A program made the position numbers and the translations under genes. Below, piece by piece: positions 15,895-18,921 of a stretch of DNA of 18,921 nt. The first letter of the stretch is position 1. Each line of letters begins with the position of its first letter. The notes beneath the pieces were generated by a model. That model saw only the letters and a program-made list of their open reading frames with translations. It did no database searches and had not been told where the DNA came from. Source of the stretch: Armatimonadota bacterium (GTDB lineage: Bacteria > Armatimonadota > Fervidibacteria > Fervidibacterales > Fervidibacteraceae); contig JANZZQ010000007.1 of assembly GCA_026419315.1 (NCBI GenBank), positions 1 to 18,921 of the forward strand, written 5' to 3'.

Positions 15895-16843
15895 ACTTCC
15901 CTTTTCGGCTCGCCAAATAACTTGCGAGCCAATTGGAGATAGGCTCAAGGTCGAAAGACCACCAACCTTGTGGGTCGCCAATTTGAAAGAGCGTCACCCC
16001 TACAACTTCTTCGTCCTTGCGAAGCTCGGAGTCAAACCATTCAAGCCACGCTTGAAACTTTTCGGCATTACCCCTTGCCCTCCAGCCGTCGGTTTTTGGG
16101 TTGCCTCCTTTGTCAACTCCACCTTCCGTCAAAATGATGGGCAAATGGGCAAGTTCAGGGTGGCGCTTCCTCATGAACTCGTAAAACAGCCTGTATCGCA
16201 GCGAATGCCAAATTTCAACTTTCAAGTCGGTCGTGTATTCAAGGGAATAGGCGTGGTAACTCCACGCCCCTTTGAATTGCCTCGCTGCCCGAAGGGCTGG
16301 AACAAACGCATCAAGTTTCGCGTAAATTTCTTCAATGCTTCCGGGCGGATTGCCGACGGCAACGCTGCCTACGCATGGGCGAAATCCCGCCTTGGCGATC
16401 AACATCGCCAACCGTTCCCAAAATCTTCCGAACCATCGGGCTGCTTCAACGCTTTCCCAAGTTGGAGTGTTTTCGCCCTCGTTGGGGCCTTCAAGGAAGT
16501 CAACCAGTTTTCGGTCGGAGGGCGAAAGCCTGTTGACTGCTGGCTCTAAAACCTTTTGCCAAAAATCCTCAGCACAAGCAATTGGGTCATCGGTGATTTG
16601 GTAGCGTATTTGTGGCGTTCGTTCCCAAACCCTCACGACGACAACACCTTTAGGGTAGCGACGCTTGTATTCACGCACCGCCTCAACCATTTCACTGTTC
16701 GCTTGCGGGTCAAGAACTTTGATAACTTGTGGGCCTGCAGCAATGATTTTCCTTGCCCCATCGGTGTAACGACCGATTAGGTGGATGCCTAACTTGCTTT
16801 GCGAAAGCGGCTCAAAAAGCAAGGGCGCAATAAACCAAAACAT
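15893..16843 (-). CDS. Glycoside hydrolase-like (beta/alpha)8-barrel protein
   Basis: A 316-residue protein whose motifs fit a clan GH-A-type barrel. EGPNEGENTPTW (118-129) offers E122 after an asparagine, as in the acid/base position of strand 4. WSYHAYS (195-201) resembles strand 6, and IILTEGGVDK (236-245) offers E240 as the strand 7 nucleophile. FQIGDPQGWWSFDL (286-299) fits strand 8 with substrate-stacking tryptophans. The N-terminus (MFWFIAPLLFEPLSQSKLGIHLIGRYTDGA) has a short hydrophobic start but no clear signal peptide, so location is uncertain. ATG 16843 follows GGAGTGA at a good distance. The family cannot be named; GH5, GH39 or an unclassified group are options. The barrel is small, and the protein may act inside the cell. 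It lies between the zinc-ribbon gene and endonuclease V, all on the minus strand with gaps of 170-195 bases. Confidence 0.65.
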   Translation of the reverse strand: MFWFIAPLLFEPLSQSKLGIHLIGRYTDGARKIIAAGPQVIKVLDPQANSEMVEAVREYKRRYPKGVVVVRVWERTPQIRYQITDDPIACAEDFWQKVLEPAVNRLSPSDRKLVDFLEGPNEGENTPTWESVEAARWFGRFWERLAMLIAKAGFRPCVGSVAVGNPPGSIEEIYAKLDAFVPALRAARQFKGAWSYHAYSLEYTTDLKVEIWHSLRYRLFYEFMRKRHPELAHLPIILTEGGVDKGGNPKTDGWRARGNAEKFQAWLEWFDSELRKDEEVVGVTLFQIGDPQGWWSFDLEPISNWLASYLASRKGK

Positions 16844-16927
16844 TGTCGATCACTCCAGCTCGGTTCGTGCTCTGTGCCAAGCATCTCGGGGCAATTTGCG
16901 CGATAGCCCCGATTTTCGCTTGGTCAA

Positions 16928-16950
16928 AGTTTCGCCCCCACAACCGCTTC
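16928..16950 (-). repeat. Third copy of the short dispersed repeat
   Basis: AGTTTCGCCCCCACAACCGC begins at 16928 and continues TTC. It shares the TTTCGCCC ... AACCGCTT frame with the copies near 15823 and 15872. It lies 66 bases past the stop codon of the endonuclease V gene. Confidence 0.35.
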
Positions 16951-17015
16951 GTGTTGGCCAAAAGCTAAACACGAATTTTGTCAACTCCCCACTTCTCGGT
17001 TTCTGAGCCCCTGCC

Positions 17016-17732
17016 TCAAAATAGCGTTCCTTGACTTTCCGAAGGCTTCGGCGGCTCAACTGGTCTTTGTCGTGCGTGTATGTGAGCGAGCCTCAAAGGT
17101 TCAGGCAAGCGTTGTCCCGGTTTCGTGCATTGCAGCACGAATTCAACAGCCGTCTCAAGCGAGATTTTGTGTCCAACGGAGACGTAGATTGGCGGGCTAC
17201 CCTTTTTCGTCCGAACCACCATGCCCAAAACGCGACCGTCAACAGGGTCGTAAAGTGGAGTCATTGCGTTGTCTTCGTCGGGAACTTCATCAGCCTGACC
17301 GTAGAGTCTGCTTTTGGCGCAACCGATTGAAGGCAGGTCAAGCAAAACACCCATGTGACAAGCCAAACCGAAATGGCGTGGGTGAGCGCGACCTTGAGCG
17401 TCAAAGAGGGCTACATCAGGATCGCATCTCAGTTGCTCGAAAGCTCTAAGCACTGCTGGGCTTTCGCGAAAAGCCAAAAGACCGGGCACATAAGGGAAAG
17501 TAACTGGAACAGTTGCTCGAGTGACTTCAACGAGTTCAAGTTCTGGGAACGAAAGGACGCAAACTACAGCCTGCATTTGGTTATCGCCCACTTGGTGGAC
17601 ATCGGCGCCAGCGACATATCGGATAGTCTCTGGCAGCTCGTCAACTTCTATCACCCTCGCCGAAAGTTCCCACTGTAACTTCTTTGCTTCTTCAACTGTC
17701 AAGTCCCACCGGTGTGACAACCTCGCTCGCAT
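17016..17732 (-). CDS. nfi: Endonuclease V (deoxyinosine 3'-endonuclease)
   Basis: A 238-residue repair nuclease that nicks DNA at the second phosphodiester bond 3' of deoxyinosine, and so starts removal of deaminated adenine. Family residues align with the Thermotoga enzyme almost one for one: D44 in AGADV, Y81 in the FPYVPGLLAFRE wedge motif, E90, D111 in DAQGRAHPRHFGLACHMG, H117, and K140 in GCAKSRL. A late histidine in RLAHIHAR (about 217-219) completes the metal site. After residue 223 a proline-rich tail ends in QGTLF, which looks like a beta-clamp docking peptide. ATG 17732 is preferred because GAGGGGG lies about 9 bases upstream; a GTG at 17753 is in frame but has no site. No repair genes are adjacent. 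Deamination is faster at high temperature, which would suit a thermophile, but nfi is widespread. Confidence 0.92.
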   Translation of the reverse strand: MRARLSHRWDLTVEEAKKLQWELSARVIEVDELPETIRYVAGADVHQVGDNQMQAVVCVLSFPELELVEVTRATVPVTFPYVPGLLAFRESPAVLRAFEQLRCDPDVALFDAQGRAHPRHFGLACHMGVLLDLPSIGCAKSRLYGQADEVPDEDNAMTPLYDPVDGRVLGMVVRTKKGSPPIYVSVGHKISLETAVEFVLQCTKPGQRLPEPLRLAHIHARQRPVEPPKPSESQGTLF

Positions 17733-17833
17733 TGAAGTAACGCCCCCTCGCACCCGATCGTTGACGCCTTGACGAAAATGCTGCTGGCTTTAGCCCAAAG
17801 CCGCTGGCGATTTTTTCAAAGTGCCGACTTTGG

Positions 17834-17861
17834 TTGGCAAGGAAAATTTTCCTTTTGCCAA
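17834..17861. repeat. 28-bp near-perfect palindrome
   Basis: TTGGCAA (17834-17840) and TTGCCAA (17855-17861) flank the 12-bp palindrome GGAAAATTTTCC (17841-17852), with only an extra TT breaking full symmetry. It lies about 100 bases upstream of nfi and 390 upstream of the MR/MLE gene. It could be an operator for a dimeric regulator or a cruciform/hairpin site. No T run makes it a clear terminator. Confidence 0.45.
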
Positions 17862-18066
17862 ATAAGTTTGGCCCTCTTTCGCTTTGTTGGCGACCATTGA
17901 CTAAAACGATGGTGCGGGCAAAGGTGACACGACGAACTTTGAGTTCGTAGCGGTTGCTCCTTTCGCTTCAAAATCCTTCCGTCCAAAAATGTATCACTGT
18001 CCGATTGAACGCTCAAGCTCGTCCTCTTGCGGCAAAATAAGCGTGAAGGCTCAAACGGACTTCAAC

Positions 18067-18124
18067 GGTTCACCGGAGGGTTCGCCTTCCCGAAATCAAA
18101 ACTATCGTTGGGAAGGCGAGGTCC
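18067..18124 (+). repeat. Degenerate tandem repeat, unit A, with internal hairpin
   Basis: This unit starts GGTTCACCGGAGGGTTCGCC and shares most positions with unit B 78 bases later. It contains perfect arms TCGCCTTCCC (18082-18091) and GGGAAGGCGA (18110-18119). It resembles REP/MITE-like intergenic elements, and no coding role is seen. Confidence 0.5.
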
Positions 18125-18144
18125 ATGCTGAACTGAAACTGGGG

Positions 18145-18202
18145 GGCTCATCGGCAGGGTCGCCCTCCCAAAGGTCAAACCTCGCCGTTGGGAAAGGGTC
18201 CC
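18145..18202 (+). repeat. Degenerate tandem repeat, unit B
   Basis: It starts GGCTCATCGGCAGGGTCGCC and ends CGTTGGGAAAGGGTCCC, matching unit A in order (GG-TCA-CGG, TCGCC-TCCC, TCAAA, CGTTGGGAA). Its inverted arms are less perfect than in unit A, suggesting decay. It ends about 50 bases before the MR/MLE start. Confidence 0.5.
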
Positions 18203-18250
18203 GCCGAAGCGGATTTGGTGCATCATCTTTGCGAGGAAGGGGGCTCGAGG

Positions 18251-18921
18251 ATGAAAATTCGCGACATTCAAACTGCCGTGATTGAAGCCAACTATGACTG
18301 GACAATTGTCAAGTTAGTCACCGACGAGGACATCATCGGCTACGGTGAATGCTTCTTTGCTCCGGGATTGACCCGCGCGATTCACGAACTAAAGCACATC
18401 CTGATAGGACAGGACGGTCGCGACATTGATAGGCTCTGTCGCTTGCTGAGGGAGGCAGGGGTCACTGCCGGCTCTGGGACCGGCGGCATTGTATCCCATG
18501 CAGTTGCCGGCATAGAAAGCGCCCTTTGGGATGCTTACGCGAAATGGCTTAACATGCCTCTTTTTAGGCTTTTTGGTGGTGCGTTTAGGAAACGCATACG
18601 AATTTACGCCGACTGCCACGCAGGTGAAGGGTTGTCAAGCCTGTCATCAATTTGCACTCCACGGATTCCTTGGTGGATGAGTGAAACGGGCGAAACCGTC
18701 CACTTCTACGAGATCCACATGCGCGCTCACGGCGGACTGAGCGAGGAAGCGAAGGAGTTGCCGGACCCAAACGCTTACGCTGAACGGGCAAAGCAAGTGA
18801 AGGAGAAGGGCTATACCGCCCTCAAATTTGACGTTGACATCCCTAACCCTTATATGCGCGACGAGTTCAACCGCTGCCTTGACAGTCGCGAAATTGACTT
18901 GATTGCGAGTTTGGTTGAGGC
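18251..18921 (+). CDS. Enolase-superfamily (mandelate racemase/muconate lactonizing) enzyme, N-terminal part
   Basis: The first 223 codons of a gene that leaves the window at the right edge. The N-terminal capping domain is clear: MKIRDIQTAVIEANYDWTIV, then DIIGYGECFFAPGLTRAIHE, and the helix AVAGIESALWDAYAKWLNMPLFRLFGG (84-110), which is diagnostic for MR/MLE proteins. The barrel begins with RIYADCHAGEG near 117-127. KGYTALKFDVD (186-196) is the second strand, with K192-x-D194 instead of the K-x-K of mandelate racemase; this hints at a sugar-acid dehydratase-like subgroup. Metal ligands of strands 3-5 lie outside the window. About 40 residues between the first strand and this motif (130-172, with WW and HFYEIH pieces) look longer than usual. 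ATG 18251 has AGGAAGGGGG about 8 bases upstream. The substrate is unknown, probably a sugar acid. Confidence 0.85.
   Translation, partial: MKIRDIQTAVIEANYDWTIVKLVTDEDIIGYGECFFAPGLTRAIHELKHILIGQDGRDIDRLCRLLREAGVTAGSGTGGIVSHAVAGIESALWDAYAKWLNMPLFRLFGGAFRKRIRIYADCHAGEGLSSLSSICTPRIPWWMSETGETVHFYEIHMRAHGGLSEEAKELPDPNAYAERAKQVKEKGYTALKFDVDIPNPYMRDEFNRCLDSREIDLIASLVE

Larger units (their letters stand above)
17733..18250. other. Non-coding gap with palindromes and degenerate tandem repeats
   Basis: No convincing gene was found between divergent nfi and the MR/MLE gene. The gap holds GGCTTT/AAAGCC (17786-17802), CAAAG/CTTTG (17817-17832), the long palindrome at 17834-17861, and a tandem pair of about 57-bp repeats at 18067-18202. 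Both promoters for the flanking genes must lie here, but no clear -35/-10 pair was identified. Confidence 0.6.

Noticed and set aside
17780..18202. CRISPR-like array
   Set aside because: There are only two degenerate units, with internal palindromes and no uniform spacers, and no cas gene is present.

Overview
The window is a mixed stretch of chromosome from a bacterium of about 50 % GC. No rRNA, tRNA, CRISPR array, transposase or phage gene was seen. Family content (ClpC with a UVR motif, a PhoB/PhoR pair, thioredoxin-type ArsC, archaeal/thermophile-like IlvE, large secreted beta-helix/Ig protein, many sugar-related genes) would suit a free-living, polysaccharide-exposed and possibly thermophilic lineage such as Armatimonadota/Fervidibacteria or a neighbour. 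That placement is an impression from gene style, not something the sequence proves.

Layout. 1-3180, plus strand: the tail of an unidentified gene, then a polytopic GT39-like membrane protein fused to a TPR domain, then a small sigma-70-like factor, closed by a bidirectional hairpin terminator. 3286-7056, minus strand: a 1256-residue exported protein with a right-handed beta-helix, three Ig/FnIII-like repeats and a C-terminal FlgD-type Ig domain. 7209-9896, minus strand: a phosphate-response operon in the order arsC-like phosphatase/reductase, phoB, phoR. Facing it, 10095-11129 on the plus strand, is a lone pstS with its own strong terminator. The divergent spacer holds four tandem 11-bp repeats that look like a Pho box. 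11305-14897, plus strand: ilvE and clpC, the latter behind a leader with two consecutive RNA hairpins. 15479-17732, minus strand: a seven-cysteine zinc-ribbon protein, a clan-A-like glycoside hydrolase candidate and endonuclease V. From 18251 on the plus strand: the first 223 codons of an enolase-superfamily (MR/MLE) enzyme that leaves the window.

How the parts connect. The clearest functional unit is the phosphate island: PhoR senses, PhoB binds the repeats in the spacer, and PstS captures phosphate. ArsC would remove arsenate that enters through phosphate uptake. The pstCAB transporter genes are absent here. The beta-helix protein, the glycosidase candidate and the MR/MLE enzyme could all belong to carbohydrate use, but they are not in one operon. 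The two long non-coding gaps (14898-15478 and 17733-18250) are rich in palindromes and in short degenerate repeats that recur between the minus-strand genes.

Nothing in the window is convincingly a wholly new system. The most testable new points are the Pho-box-like repeat with an orphan pstS, the structured clpC leader, a beta-clamp-like motif at the C-terminus of endonuclease V, and the dispersed palindromic repeat family.
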